Source: DATIJJ01 sp964612855 (GTDB lineage: Bacteria > Pseudomonadota > Gammaproteobacteria > DSM-16500). From it: a DNA stretch of 44,038 nt. The notes beneath the pieces were generated by a model. The model saw only the letters and a list, made by a program, of their open reading frames with translations. It did no database searches and was not told the origin of the DNA. This document shows, in pieces, positions 1-9,971 of the stretch. Positions within the stretch are counted from its first letter, which is position 1. Each line of letters begins with the position of its first letter. Position numbers and translations under genes: made by a program. The stretch covers positions 1-44,038 of the forward strand of contig CAZTDR010000013.1 in NCBI GenBank assembly GCA_964612855.1, written 5' to 3'.

Positions 1-2
1 GT

Positions 3-3000
3 ACATTAACTAGCGGGACATTAACCAGTACAAACACAGGCGTGACCACGTTAAGTGGAAATTTAAGCGGTGCAGGTAACCTAGCAGAAAATGCAGTAGG
101 AGGCACCCTTGCAATTTCAGGTGCAAATAATAGTAATTATTTAGGGACCACAACGTTAACGAATGGCACATTGCAAATCGGTGTGGCAACGAATGCATTA
201 GGTACAGGCGCTCTCATATTAAATGGCGGCAACTTACAATCAACAACAACTGCAGCACTTGCTAATAATTTTACTTTGGGTGGTAGTACAGCCATAAACG
301 GTAGTAATAATTTAACGTTGAGCGGTTTAGGTACGTTAACTAGCGGCACATTAACCAGCACCAATACCGGAATCACCACATTAAGTGGCAACTTAAGTGG
401 CGCAGGTAATTTAACCGAAAATTCAGTCGGCGGAACCCTCGCCATTTCAGGCGCAAATAATAGTAGTTATTCAGGTGCCACGACGTTAACGAGTGGTACG
501 TTGCAAATTGGTGTGGCGACGAATGCCTTAGGGAGTGGAGCGCTGGTTTTGAATGGTGGTAATTTGCAATCCACAGTGACTGCAGCACTCGCGAATAATT
601 TTACGTTGGGCGGCAGTACAACCATTAATGGCAGTAATAATTTAACGTTAAGCGGTTTAGGTACGTTAACCAGCGGTACATTAACGAGTACCAACACAGG
701 TATAACAACCTTAAGCGGCAATTTAAGTGGTGTAGGTAACTTAACTGAAAATGCAGTGGGTGGAACCCTTACGATTTCAGGTGCAAATAACAGTAGTTAC
801 TTAGGTACCACTACCTTAACCAATGGTACCTTACAAATTGGTAGTGCAACGAATGCATTAGGTAGCGGAGCCTTAGTCTTAAACTCAGGTAATTTGCAAT
901 CTACCGTAACCGCTACTCTCGGCAATAATTTTACCTTAGGCGGTAGTACAACCATTAATGGCAATAATAATTTAACACTAAGCGGTGCAGGTGCTTTAAC
1001 AAGCGGCACGTTAACCAGTACGAATACAGCAATTACCACATTGAGTGGAAATTTAAGTGGTGCAGGTAATTTAACCGAAAATGCAGTGGGCGGAACCCTT
1101 GCGATTTCGGGTGCAAATAATAGTAGCTATTCCGGTATTACTACCTTAACGAATGGCACGTTACAAATTGGTGCAGCGACGAATGCGTTAGGAAGTGGAG
1201 CACTGGTCTTAAATGCAGGTAATTTACAATCCACCGTCGCTGCAGCGCTTGCCAATAATTACACGGTGAATGGAAATATCGGAATTAATGGTAGTAATAA
1301 TTTAATGTTAAGCGGATTTGGTACATTAAATAACGGTACTACCTTAACTAGTACGAACACTGCAATTACGACACTGAGCGGAAATTTAAGTGGTGCAGGT
1401 AATTTAACAGAAAATGCAATTGGCGGAACCCTCGCGATTTCAGGCGCTGATAACAGCGGTTATTCCGGTGCAACGACGTTAAGTAGCGGTACATTACAAA
1501 TCGGCGTGGCTACCAATGCGCTAGGTAGCGGAGCACTGGCATTAAATGGCGGTAATTTACAATCCTCAGTTACAGCAGCGCTTGCCAACAATTATACGTT
1601 GGGCGGTAGCACAACCATTAATGGCAGTAATAATTTAACATTGAGTGGATTAGGTACATTAACTAGCGGGACATTAACCAGTACAAACACAGGCGTGACC
1701 ACGTTAAGTGGAAATTTAAGCGGTGCAGGTAATCTAACAGAAAATGCAGTAGGTGGCACTCTCGCGATTTTAGGCGCAAATAATAGTAGTTATTCAGGTA
1801 ACACAACATTAACGAGTGGGACATTACAAATCGGTGTGGCTACCAATGCCTTGGGTAGCGGAGCACTCGCATTAAATGGCGGTAATTTACAATCAACAGT
1901 GACCGCAGCACTCGCTAATAATTTTACGTTAGGCGGTAATACAGCAATTAATGGCAGTAATAATTTAACATTAAGTGGATTAGGTACGTTAACCAGCGGC
2001 ACATTAACGAGTACTAACACAGGTATAACAACATTAAGTGGCAATTTAAGTGGCGCAGGTAATTTAACCGAAAATTCCGCGAGCGGCACACTGATTATTT
2101 CAGGCGCCAATAACAGTAGTTATTCAGGTGCCACGACGTTAACGAATGGCACATTGCAAATCGGTGTGGCAACGAATGCATTAGGTACAGGCGCTCTCAT
2201 ATTAAATGGCGGCAACTTACAATCAACAACAACTGCAGCACTCGCTAATAATTTCACATTAGGCGGAACTACCATTATTAATGGCAGCAATAATTTAACC
2301 TTGAGTGGATTAGGTACGTTAACCAGCGGCACATTAACGAGCACCAATACGGGTGTCACCACCTTAAGCGGCAATTTAAGTGGCGCAGGGAATTTAACTG
2401 AAAATGCAGTGGGTGGAACGCTGGCGATTTCAGGCGCAAATAACAGTAGTTATTCAGGGACAACTACCTTAACCAATGGCACATTACAAATTGGTGCAGC
2501 CACTAATGCGTTAGGAAGTGGAGCACTTGTATTAAACGCAGGAAATTTACAATCAACCGTCGCAGCCGCTCTTGGAAATAATTTCACGGTCAATGGAAAT
2601 ATCGGAATTAATGGTAGTAATAATTTAACGTTAAGCGGAGTGGGTACATTAAATAACGGCACGACGTTAACTAGCACGAATACGGCTATCACCACCCTGA
2701 GCGGTAACTTAAGTGGTGCGGGTAATTTAACAGAAAATTCCGCAAGTGGAACCCTCGTCATTGCGGGTGTCAATAACAATGGCTATTCAGGGACAACCAC
2801 CTTAACAACGGGCACCTTACAAATTGGCGCAGCAATTAATGCATTAGGAAGTGGCGCTTTGATACTAGACGCAGGTAACTTGCAATCTACTGTAACCGCA
2901 GCGCTTGCCAATAATTACACCGTGAATGGAAATATCGGAATCAATGGTAATAATAATTTAACGTTAAATGGATTGGGTACATTAAATAATGGTACTACTT

Positions 3001-6000
3001 TAACTAGTACAAATATCGCCATCACCACATTGAGCGGTAACTTAAGTGGTGCGGGTAATTTAACAGAGAATTCTGTGAGTGGAACCCTTGCAATTGCGGG
3101 TATCAATAACAGTGCTTATTCAGGTACAACTACTTTATCAAATGGCACCTTACAAATTGGAGCAACTACAAATGCCTTAGGGAGTGGAGCGCTGGTCTTA
3201 AATGCAGGTAATTTACAATCCACCGTCGCTGCAGCGCTTGCCAATAATTACACGGTGAATGGAAATATCGGAATTAACGGTAGTAATAATTTAACATTAA
3301 GTGGATTAGGTACATTAAATAACGGCACGACGTTAACGAGTACGAATACTGCAATTACGACACTCAGCGGAAATTTAAGTGGCGCTGGCAGTTTGACAGA
3401 AAATGCAATTGGCGGAACCCTCGCGATTTCAGGTGCTGATAACAGTGGCTATTCTGGTGCCACGACGTTAAGCAGTGGCACATTACAAATTGGCGCAGCC
3501 ACCAATGCGTTAGGTAGTGGAGCACTGGCATTAAATGGCGGTAATTTACAATCCTCAGTCACGGCAGCGCTTGCCAACAACTATACGTTGGGCGGTAGCA
3601 CAACCATTAATGGTAGTAATAATTTAACATTGAGTGGATTAGGTACATTAACTAACGGCACCTTAACCAGTACAAACACCGGCGTGACCACGTTAAGTGG
3701 AAATTTAAGTGGTGGAGGTAGTCTAACAGAAAATGCACTGGGCGGCACGTTAGCAATTTTAGGTCCTAATAATAGCAGTTATTCTGGCACAACGACGTTA
3801 ATCAATGGCACGTTGCAAATTGGTGTGGCTACTAACGCGTTAGGTAGCGGCACACTTGCATTAAATGGCGGTAACTTGCAATCAACAACAGCCGCAGCAC
3901 TCGCTAATAATTTTACATTAGGTGGTAACACAGCAATTAATGGCAACAATAATTTAACGTTAAGTGGGTTAGGAACGTTAACGAATGGCACATTAACCAG
4001 TACCAATACCGGTATCACCACATTAAGTGGCAATTTAAGCGGTGCAGGTAATCTAGCCGAAAATGCAGTGGGCGGCACCCTCGTGATTTTAGGTGCAAAT
4101 AACAGTAGTTATTCAGGCACAACAACGCTAACCAATGGCACCTTACAAATTGGCGTAGCAACGAATGCATTAGGCAGTGGAACCCTCGCTTTAAATGGCG
4201 GTAATTTAACGACTACCATTGCCACCACATTAGCAAATCATTTTACAGTCGGTGGAAATGCGATTATCAATGGTAGTAATAATGTGACGTTAAGTGGTAC
4301 GGGTACGCTGATCGCAGGTAATACCTTAACGAATTCCAATACCGGTGTGACGACATTAAGCGGCAATTTAAGTGGCGCTGGTAATTTAACGGAAAATGCG
4401 ATTGGCGGAACGTTAGTGATGTCAGGAGCCAATAACAGCAGCTATTCTGGTACGACCATATTAACTAATGGCACCTTACAAATTGCAGCTGCGACTAATG
4501 CATTAGGTAGTGGCGTGCTCGCGTTAAACGGGGGTAACTTACAATCAACGATGAATGCTGCACTCCCCAATAATTTTGTTTTGGGTGGTAACGTCACCAT
4601 TAATGGCAGCAACAATTTAACACTAAGTGGTTTAGGCACACTTAATAATGGCATGACATTAACTAGTACCAATTCTGGCGTAACAACATTAAGTGGTAAT
4701 TTGAGTGGTGCGGGTAATTTAACAGAAAATGCCGTAGGCGGTACGCTAGCCATTTCAGGCGCAAATAATAGCGGTTACTCTGGCGCAACAACATTAACCA
4801 ATGGGACGTTACAAATTGGCGCAGCGATGAATGCGTTAGGAAGTGGAGCGCTGGTCTTAAATGCAGGTAATTTACAATCCACCGTCGCAGCAGCACTTGC
4901 CAATAATTACACGGTGAATGGAAATATCGGAATTAACGGTAGTAATAATGTAACGTTAAGTGGATTAGGTACATTAAATAATGGCACGACGTTAACGAGT
5001 ACAAATACCGCCATCACCACATTGAGCGGTAACTTAAGTGGTGCGGGTAATTTAACAGAAAATGCAGTGGGTGGAACGCTTGCGATTTCGGGTGCAAATA
5101 ATAGTGGCTATTCCGGTATGACTACCTTAACGAATGGCACGTTACAAATTGGCGCAGCTACGAATGCGTTAGGAAGTGGGGCACTTACATTGAATGGAGG
5201 TAATTTACAATCCAGCGTAACAGCCACTCTTAATAATTCTTTTGTTCTTAACAATAATGCCACCATTAATGGTAATCATAATTTAACTTTAAATGGCGCA
5301 GGCAATTTGAGTGGAGGTACGCTCGCTATTACGAATACAGCGACAACGACGTTAAACGGTGTCTTAAGCGGTGCGGGTGGTCTTTTTGAAAATGCACCCG
5401 GCGGTATTGTGCAATTAAATAATGCAAACACCTATAACGGAAATACCATTGTTTCTGCGGGTACATTGGATTTAAATAATGCGACCGGTTTAAGCACAGG
5501 CACCTTGACAATTAATGCAGGAGGCGCATTGGCATTAAGTGGATTAGGTGCGCCTGTTGCTAATACGATGACGATAAATGGTTCAGGCGTGGGTGGTACA
5601 GGTGCAATTATTCAAAATGGCTTAAATAGCAGTGATACACTCACTGGAAATATTACGTTAGGCAGCAATAGCACGCTCGGTGTCAATGCGGGAAATCAAT
5701 TGATTTTAACGGGCGATATCCTGGGCAATAATGTAGGTGTCACCAAAGTAGGTGCGGGCCTATTAATTTATGGCCAAGACATGAGTTACACGGGTAACAC
5801 GATAATTAATGCGGGTACATTACAATTAGATGTAGCAAACGCTATTAATACGCAAAGTAATGTAACAGTAAACGCGAGCGGAACGCTCGATTTAAACGGC
5901 AATAATCAAGTTATTGCTTCGTTAGCGGGCAGTGGTAAGGTGACATTAGATGCGTCTTTATCTACTGGAAATGCGACTAATACGACATTCAGCGGCATTA

Positions 6001-7820
6001 TTTCTGGCAATGGCGGTACATTAATTAAAACCGGTAGCGGTACATTTACCTTATCAGGAAATAATACTTATAGCGGTGATACATTCATTACAGATGGAAC
6101 ATTGCGAGCCACGAATGTAGGCGCATTAGGGATAGATGGAGATATTACGGTTTCTCCCGGCGCCACCTTAAATCTCGGCTTCAATAATGGAACACTCACG
6201 AACACGCAAACCATCAGCTTAAGTGGGACAGGCGTAGCCAATGCGGGGGCGTTGGTGGGCAGTGGTAATAATACGCAATTGAACAATGCGATCACCTTAA
6301 ATGCTAATACATTAATTAATGGCAGCGGATTAGTTATGAATAATACGATTAGTGGAAGTTTTGATTTGGCTATGACTTCCACCGGTGTATTAAAGCTGCC
6401 TAGCATTGATTTAACCAATAATAATCAATTAACAGTGAATGCGGGCGGAGCTGTTAATCAACTTCCTGGTACAGGTCTGAATGTGGATTCTGTTTCCGTA
6501 GCAGCACAAGGTGGAATTCAATTAACGGGCAACAATATAATTAATAATCTTTCAGCAAGTAATGCGGTGAATGGCAATGTGTCTGTTACTAACACCTCTC
6601 CTTTACTGACTATTACCAATATTACTCAAACTGCACCAAATGGTAACGTGGATGTAACGAATACCGGTGCGATTACCACCGGCCCTATTCAAACTACCGG
6701 CGGCGATGTTGCGTTAACTGCGCTTTCTAATAATGGAACAAGTAGTCAGTTGTTGATTAATGGCAATATTAATACGCAAGGCGGGTCAATAAGTGGATAT
6801 GCAGCAAATCCAGGCGGTATAAGTGGCGCTATTACAGTGAATGGATTATTAAATACAACAGGTGGCACAGGCGGAGTTTTAAGTGTCGATAGTGGCGTGC
6901 TTTTGAATCAAGCACCCATTGTGGGTCGGGGTAATATCACACTTATCGCGATTGGACCTCCTCCGGTGCCACCTGTCCCGCCTACACCTACGCCAGTTAA
7001 TCCACCCATCATTAATAATATTGTGAATGGTCCTAATGGGGCATTAAACTCTGCTCTTATCAAAGCAAATGCGTATCAAATAGTTGACCCTGCAAATGCA
7101 GCGGTGGGTAATGCTTTAGATTTAAATTTGGTAGCAGCAAATGCGCCAAATTATGCAGGTCTCTGGATTAACGGCGTGAATGTGGCTTATGGTGCTAACA
7201 ATGTAACTAGTATGAACACTATCAATAATAATGTCTTAGCGAATGAAGCAAGTAAGAATTTCGTACGTGATTATCTTCAAGGAATAAAACAATCGGCATG
7301 GTTGGGTAATACAAAAAATGGGCATTTAACTTATCCTTTAGCAAGAGCCTCATTCTCAATGAATAATGACTTATCACGCATTCTTCCTATGATAACATTA
7401 CTGTTATTGGCAATAAGCATGGCATACACGAGTAACCAAGCTGTTTTGCGTAGGAGAACACAGTCGGCGGATGTGATGGTAGGCGGAGTACGAACTGCAT
7501 TGCACGATATTTTTGGATTTACTCAATTATTACAAGAAGCCAAAGTGGGTGCTATTTCTTCTCAACAAAATGACTATTTGAATGAAATTATGGGTGGCGC
7601 AAAACATATTCTGAGTGAGTTAGAGACAGCTCCGGCTTCTTCTTTAAATGCACTTTTATTTAATTTCCGTACTGATTTATACGCTATTAACGGCTTTGCT
7701 AAATTATTTTCAAATAATAAAGTTGGCACTCTGACGCCAAAACAAGATAACTTTATTACTGAAGTCTTGAATGAGTCGGACAAAATATTAAAATTAGTAA
7801 ATACAGAGTTAGTCGCATAA
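3..7820 (+). CDS. Giant beta-strand-repeat surface protein with C-terminal membrane helix and two degenerate HisKA-like domains (5' end outside window)
   Basis: The frame is open from the first bases of the window and already encodes repeat sequence, so the true start lies upstream. About 2600 residues are visible. 42-5342 is a tandem array of ~110-residue Ser/Thr/Asn/Gly-rich repeats. 5343-6950 holds more diverged beta-strand repeats with the autotransporter-type pattern (TLSGNNTYSG followed by GTL). A Pro-rich linker follows at 6955-7015. No autotransporter barrel is seen. Instead a hydrophobic helix (about 7383-7445, LPMITLLLLAISMA) is followed by Arg-rich residues, so the positive-inside rule puts the C-terminus in the cytoplasm. 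The tail has two tandem copies of a HisKA-type dimerisation hairpin (about 7470-7625 and 7640-7810) with RT-x-L and Q-x-x-(Y/F) motifs but no phospho-acceptor His and no ATPase domain. A role as adhesin or surface sensor is inferred. Confidence 0.85.
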   Translation, partial: TLTSGTLTSTNTGVTTLSGNLSGAGNLAENAVGGTLAISGANNSNYLGTTTLTNGTLQIGVATNALGTGALILNGGNLQSTTTAALANNFTLGGSTAINGSNNLTLSGLGTLTSGTLTSTNTGITTLSGNLSGAGNLTENSVGGTLAISGANNSSYSGATTLTSGTLQIGVATNALGSGALVLNGGNLQSTVTAALANNFTLGGSTTINGSNNLTLSGLGTLTSGTLTSTNTGITTLSGNLSGVGNLTENAVGGTLTISGANNSSYLGTTTLTNGTLQIGSATNALGSGALVLNSGNLQSTVTATLGNNFTLGGSTTINGNNNLTLSGAGALTSGTLTSTNTAITTLSGNLSGAGNLTENAVGGTLAISGANNSSYSGITTLTNGTLQIGAATNALGSGALVLNAGNLQSTVAAALANNYTVNGNIGINGSNNLMLSGFGTLNNGTTLTSTNTAITTLSGNLSGAGNLTENAIGGTLAISGADNSGYSGATTLSSGTLQIGVATNALGSGALALNGGNLQSSVTAALANNYTLGGSTTINGSNNLTLSGLGTLTSGTLTSTNTGVTTLSGNLSGAGNLTENAVGGTLAILGANNSSYSGNTTLTSGTLQIGVATNALGSGALALNGGNLQSTVTAALANNFTLGGNTAINGSNNLTLSGLGTLTSGTLTSTNTGITTLSGNLSGAGNLTENSASGTLIISGANNSSYSGATTLTNGTLQIGVATNALGTGALILNGGNLQSTTTAALANNFTLGGTTIINGSNNLTLSGLGTLTSGTLTSTNTGVTTLSGNLSGAGNLTENAVGGTLAISGANNSSYSGTTTLTNGTLQIGAATNALGSGALVLNAGNLQSTVAAALGNNFTVNGNIGINGSNNLTLSGVGTLNNGTTLTSTNTAITTLSGNLSGAGNLTENSASGTLVIAGVNNNGYSGTTTLTTGTLQIGAAINALGSGALILDAGNLQSTVTAALANNYTVNGNIGINGNNNLTLNGLGTLNNGTTLTSTNIAITTLSGNLSGAGNLTENSVSGTLAIAGINNSAYSGTTTLSNGTLQIGATTNALGSGALVLNAGNLQSTVAAALANNYTVNGNIGINGSNNLTLSGLGTLNNGTTLTSTNTAITTLSGNLSGAGSLTENAIGGTLAISGADNSGYSGATTLSSGTLQIGAATNALGSGALALNGGNLQSSVTAALANNYTLGGSTTINGSNNLTLSGLGTLTNGTLTSTNTGVTTLSGNLSGGGSLTENALGGTLAILGPNNSSYSGTTTLINGTLQIGVATNALGSGTLALNGGNLQSTTAAALANNFTLGGNTAINGNNNLTLSGLGTLTNGTLTSTNTGITTLSGNLSGAGNLAENAVGGTLVILGANNSSYSGTTTLTNGTLQIGVATNALGSGTLALNGGNLTTTIATTLANHFTVGGNAIINGSNNVTLSGTGTLIAGNTLTNSNTGVTTLSGNLSGAGNLTENAIGGTLVMSGANNSSYSGTTILTNGTLQIAAATNALGSGVLALNGGNLQSTMNAALPNNFVLGGNVTINGSNNLTLSGLGTLNNGMTLTSTNSGVTTLSGNLSGAGNLTENAVGGTLAISGANNSGYSGATTLTNGTLQIGAAMNALGSGALVLNAGNLQSTVAAALANNYTVNGNIGINGSNNVTLSGLGTLNNGTTLTSTNTAITTLSGNLSGAGNLTENAVGGTLAISGANNSGYSGMTTLTNGTLQIGAATNALGSGALTLNGGNLQSSVTATLNNSFVLNNNATINGNHNLTLNGAGNLSGGTLAITNTATTTLNGVLSGAGGLFENAPGGIVQLNNANTYNGNTIVSAGTLDLNNATGLSTGTLTINAGGALALSGLGAPVANTMTINGSGVGGTGAIIQNGLNSSDTLTGNITLGSNSTLGVNAGNQLILTGDILGNNVGVTKVGAGLLIYGQDMSYTGNTIINAGTLQLDVANAINTQSNVTVNASGTLDLNGNNQVIASLAGSGKVTLDASLSTGNATNTTFSGIISGNGGTLIKTGSGTFTLSGNNTYSGDTFITDGTLRATNVGALGIDGDITVSPGATLNLGFNNGTLTNTQTISLSGTGVANAGALVGSGNNTQLNNAITLNANTLINGSGLVMNNTISGSFDLAMTSTGVLKLPSIDLTNNNQLTVNAGGAVNQLPGTGLNVDSVSVAAQGGIQLTGNNIINNLSASNAVNGNVSVTNTSPLLTITNITQTAPNGNVDVTNTGAITTGPIQTTGGDVALTALSNNGTSSQLLINGNINTQGGSISGYAANPGGISGAITVNGLLNTTGGTGGVLSVDSGVLLNQAPIVGRGNITLIAIGPPPVPPVPPTPTPVNPPIINNIVNGPNGALNSALIKANAYQIVDPANAAVGNALDLNLVAANAPNYAGLWINGVNVAYGANNVTSMNTINNNVLANEASKNFVRDYLQGIKQSAWLGNTKNGHLTYPLARASFSMNNDLSRILPMITLLLLAISMAYTSNQAVLRRRTQSADVMVGGVRTALHDIFGFTQLLQEAKVGAISSQQNDYLNEIMGGAKHILSELETAPASSLNALLFNFRTDLYAINGFAKLFSNNKVGTLTPKQDNFITEVLNESDKILKLVNTELVA
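42..5342 (+). repeat. Tandem coding repeat, 16 units of 330 or 333 bp
   Basis: Units start at 42, 372, 702, 1032, 1365, 1695, 2025, 2355, 2688, 3021, 3354, 3684, 4014, 4347, 4680 and 5013, each at the motif TTLSGNLSGAG. Two main forms alternate irregularly. The 330-bp form ends in LGGSTTINGSNNLTLSG then LTSGTLTSTN. The 333-bp form has VNGNIGINGSNN then LNNGTTLTSTN, with one extra residue. The units at 4014 and 4347 are further variants of the 333-bp length. A partial unit precedes position 42. Many differences between units are synonymous, which suggests duplication and gene conversion. Confidence 0.95.
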
Positions 7821-7822
7821 TC

Positions 7823-8032
7823 CTCTGTACACGACAAAAATTCGCAATCGTCGTCCAGCGACTTGTTCGGCGTTGTTGAGTAAATAGAAAAGGAAGAAAC
7901 AAAAGGACACTTGTAGGGGCATGGCGTGCCATGCCCGGCGGCTTCAGCGAGATATGCAGCACGGGCACGGCACGCCGTGCCCCTACAAGAGCCGTGATTC
8001 ATAAAGAAGAAAAATTTTTGTCGTGTACGGAG
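7823..8032. mobile_element. MITE-like element, 210 bp, with 20-bp terminal inverted repeats and 9-bp flanking direct repeat
   Basis: The left end 7823-7842 (ctctgtacacgacaaaaatt) and the inverted right end 8013-8032 match at 19 of 20 positions. Both ends are flanked directly by the 9-bp direct repeat CGCATAATC (7814-7822 and 8033-8041), a typical target-site duplication. The left copy contains the TAA stop of the giant repeat gene, so insertion next to the stop left the reading frame intact. No transposase is encoded. The interior carries a second long inverted repeat (7910-7989). Confidence 0.8.
7910..7989. repeat. Internal GC-rich inverted repeat (hairpin)
   Basis: Two 27-nt arms (7910-7936 and 7963-7989) match at 25 of 27 positions in inverted orientation, each beginning with cttgtaggggc. 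The GC-rich arms contrast with the AT-rich surroundings. The motif (gtaggggc followed by gcc/ggc palindromes) resembles the widespread REP/MITE-type repeat found in many bacterial genomes. It may be an older element nested inside the 210-bp unit. Confidence 0.75.
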
Positions 8033-8106
8033 CGCATAATCTCCTACTGCTAAAGGATGCGTTTTATACACTTCTTGATGTTAGGGCGTATTCCACAGTA
8101 AAAATT

Positions 8107-9762
8107 CTAGGGCTTAAAATGACATTGGTCCTTTTCTTGATTACTTATATAACGGCTTAAAATGGCTTTGCATTTATCAGATGTTGCTATTTTTTCAACA
8201 GGAGTTTGATACAATTTGTCTTTCACTTGGACAGAAAGCGGTGCCTCTAGGTTAGGATTATGTTTAAGCAATTCTTCTAAAATATCATCGGTACTTTCTT
8301 GTAGCGCGACATGGATTGCAGATTCGAAAATCACTCGCCCAAGTTCATCCTTTCGAGGCATTTGAAGATTAACATCTGCGCCGTGTTGTAATAATAATTT
8401 TACAAGATTTAATTTATTTCGTTCTACAGCAGAAATCAGCGGCGTCACTACTTGACCCTCCCATTGTTGATTGGGATCTGCTTTTGCTTCTAAAAGTTGC
8501 GGTACGCCAAAATTGAATTTAACCGCAGACAATAAGGGCGACTCGTTGTTTAAAAGCGTTGTTACATTCGCTTTATGTGCCAATGCGAGAGAGACTCGTC
8601 GCTCACAATTGTTTTTAATAGCGTCTCTTAACGGAGAACTTTCTTCTATTCGTCCAGTTGTATGAGTAATTGTATATTTAGCATTTATGTCGGCATCATA
8701 GTCTAACAAAATTTTCGCGCACTCATAATATTCATTTGTTGAACCTGAGTACATAAAGGCCATATGTAATGGCGTTATTGATTCTATTTTATCGCAATGA
8801 AGCTTACATTCTCCTAAACGTGAAATTGTTCTGGTCTCTTTTACATTAAGGCCATGTTCACAATCAAATTTTACCTTTTTAGCTTCGCCATAAATAATAT
8901 GAACGTGCTGGCCAGAAAAAGCTTCTTGGCGATGCTGAAGATGTGAGTTGAAATATTCTTTGGTTAAATTAAATTGTGCAAGATGGATGATGCTCGCTTG
9001 CTCGCTTGTTTCGCAGCACCAAAAATTAGCGGGATTTACTCGGCATATTTTCGTAAACATAGCTAAATCACCACATGAAATAGCATTAACCCCCAGAGCA
9101 GCTACTTTTGCATGATAGTCTTCTGTGTAAGGCTTAGGGAAAGATGCATTTTCAAATAATCTAAACCAACAAGCAATTGAACTTATTATAGTATCTTGAT
9201 CTTCTGGCGGACAAAACTGCATCCAGACTTCCGGCACGTTATTATCTAAAAAAGGAAAAGTAAAATGAGTCGGTTCCTCTTTTCCTGCAGGAAAAGTAAC
9301 GGGCTTATCATCGGCTGCTAATACATTGGTATCAATAACATAGCCGCCATTTGTGGCTAATATGAGTAAATAAAATAAATCTTTTATACACACGTAATCG
9401 ATTATTTTATTTCTCTCTGGATCTTTCGTTAATTTTTTAAATACAGCATTAATTTTTTCAATAGGAATTTCTTTTTGCCCAACTAATTTTTCTTCTAGAA
9501 AAGCATCAATTGACTTGACAGCGACTTTCATTTTTTGTTGATTAAAATAAGCTTTATAATCTTCACAATATTGACTTTGACACCAAAAGACTAAGGGATT
9601 GCGATCGGTCTCATTGAAATGATGAGTTTCATAATTCTGCCAAAGTGAATTAATGCCAATCACATCATGGCCACCCTTTTTTAATCGTGGCGGACCAACC
9701 CAAACATAATTTAAAGCTGAGCGAGGTTTCATATTTTTAATTTTCCTTTTTTTCTTATTCAT
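8107..9762 (-). CDS. Glycosyltransferase (DXD-type, toxin-like) fused to ankyrin repeats; candidate effector
   Basis: 551 residues. The N-terminal ~280 residues resemble the sugar-binding glycosyltransferase family of large clostridial toxins and Legionella effectors. They show an early NYVWVGP strand (residues 18-24), NPLVFWCQS (~55-63), and a long helix leading to NGGYVIDTNVL (~138-148). The metal-binding DXD of the family appears here as D-T-N (D144, N146), a variant to note. Residues ~330-545 form four to five ankyrin repeats (TPLHMAF, TPLISAVERNKLNLVKLLLQ, HGADVN). There is no signal peptide, and the basic N-terminus suggests a cytosolic product exported by a dedicated system. Modification of a host protein is inferred from the family. 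Without the GT region it would read as a plain ankyrin protein. Confidence 0.65.
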   Translation of the reverse strand: MNKKKRKIKNMKPRSALNYVWVGPPRLKKGGHDVIGINSLWQNYETHHFNETDRNPLVFWCQSQYCEDYKAYFNQQKMKVAVKSIDAFLEEKLVGQKEIPIEKINAVFKKLTKDPERNKIIDYVCIKDLFYLLILATNGGYVIDTNVLAADDKPVTFPAGKEEPTHFTFPFLDNNVPEVWMQFCPPEDQDTIISSIACWFRLFENASFPKPYTEDYHAKVAALGVNAISCGDLAMFTKICRVNPANFWCCETSEQASIIHLAQFNLTKEYFNSHLQHRQEAFSGQHVHIIYGEAKKVKFDCEHGLNVKETRTISRLGECKLHCDKIESITPLHMAFMYSGSTNEYYECAKILLDYDADINAKYTITHTTGRIEESSPLRDAIKNNCERRVSLALAHKANVTTLLNNESPLLSAVKFNFGVPQLLEAKADPNQQWEGQVVTPLISAVERNKLNLVKLLLQHGADVNLQMPRKDELGRVIFESAIHVALQESTDDILEELLKHNPNLEAPLSVQVKDKLYQTPVEKIATSDKCKAILSRYISNQEKDQCHFKP

Positions 9763-9971
9763 TTTAGATTGCTATCATACACTCAGAACCCGAGATTTCA
9801 ATCGCGGCCACTATCTACCGCTTGATCCCCGCTTCATTTGTCTTCAGCTTAATAGCGAATAAATCCAGTAATAATCCTATTTTTTGGGTAATTTTACCCA
9901 ATTTTTTTTGGATAAAAATAGAGTAATTTTTATTTAGGCTGTGTCTTCATAAAATAGAAAAGGAATATAAA

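Noticed and set aside
137..4753. Long minus-strand frames with repeated VNVPLVNVP-type sequence opposite the surface gene
   Set aside because: They are antisense shadows of the tandem repeat; they recur with its period and have no start signals.
42..5342. CRISPR-like periodic repeats
   Set aside because: The 330-333-bp period is coding throughout, with no short conserved repeat and variable spacer structure.
7574..8071. 165-codon minus-strand frame across the MITE and the end of the giant gene
   Set aside because: It spans the inverted repeats of the inserted element and the antisense of coding DNA; no homology.
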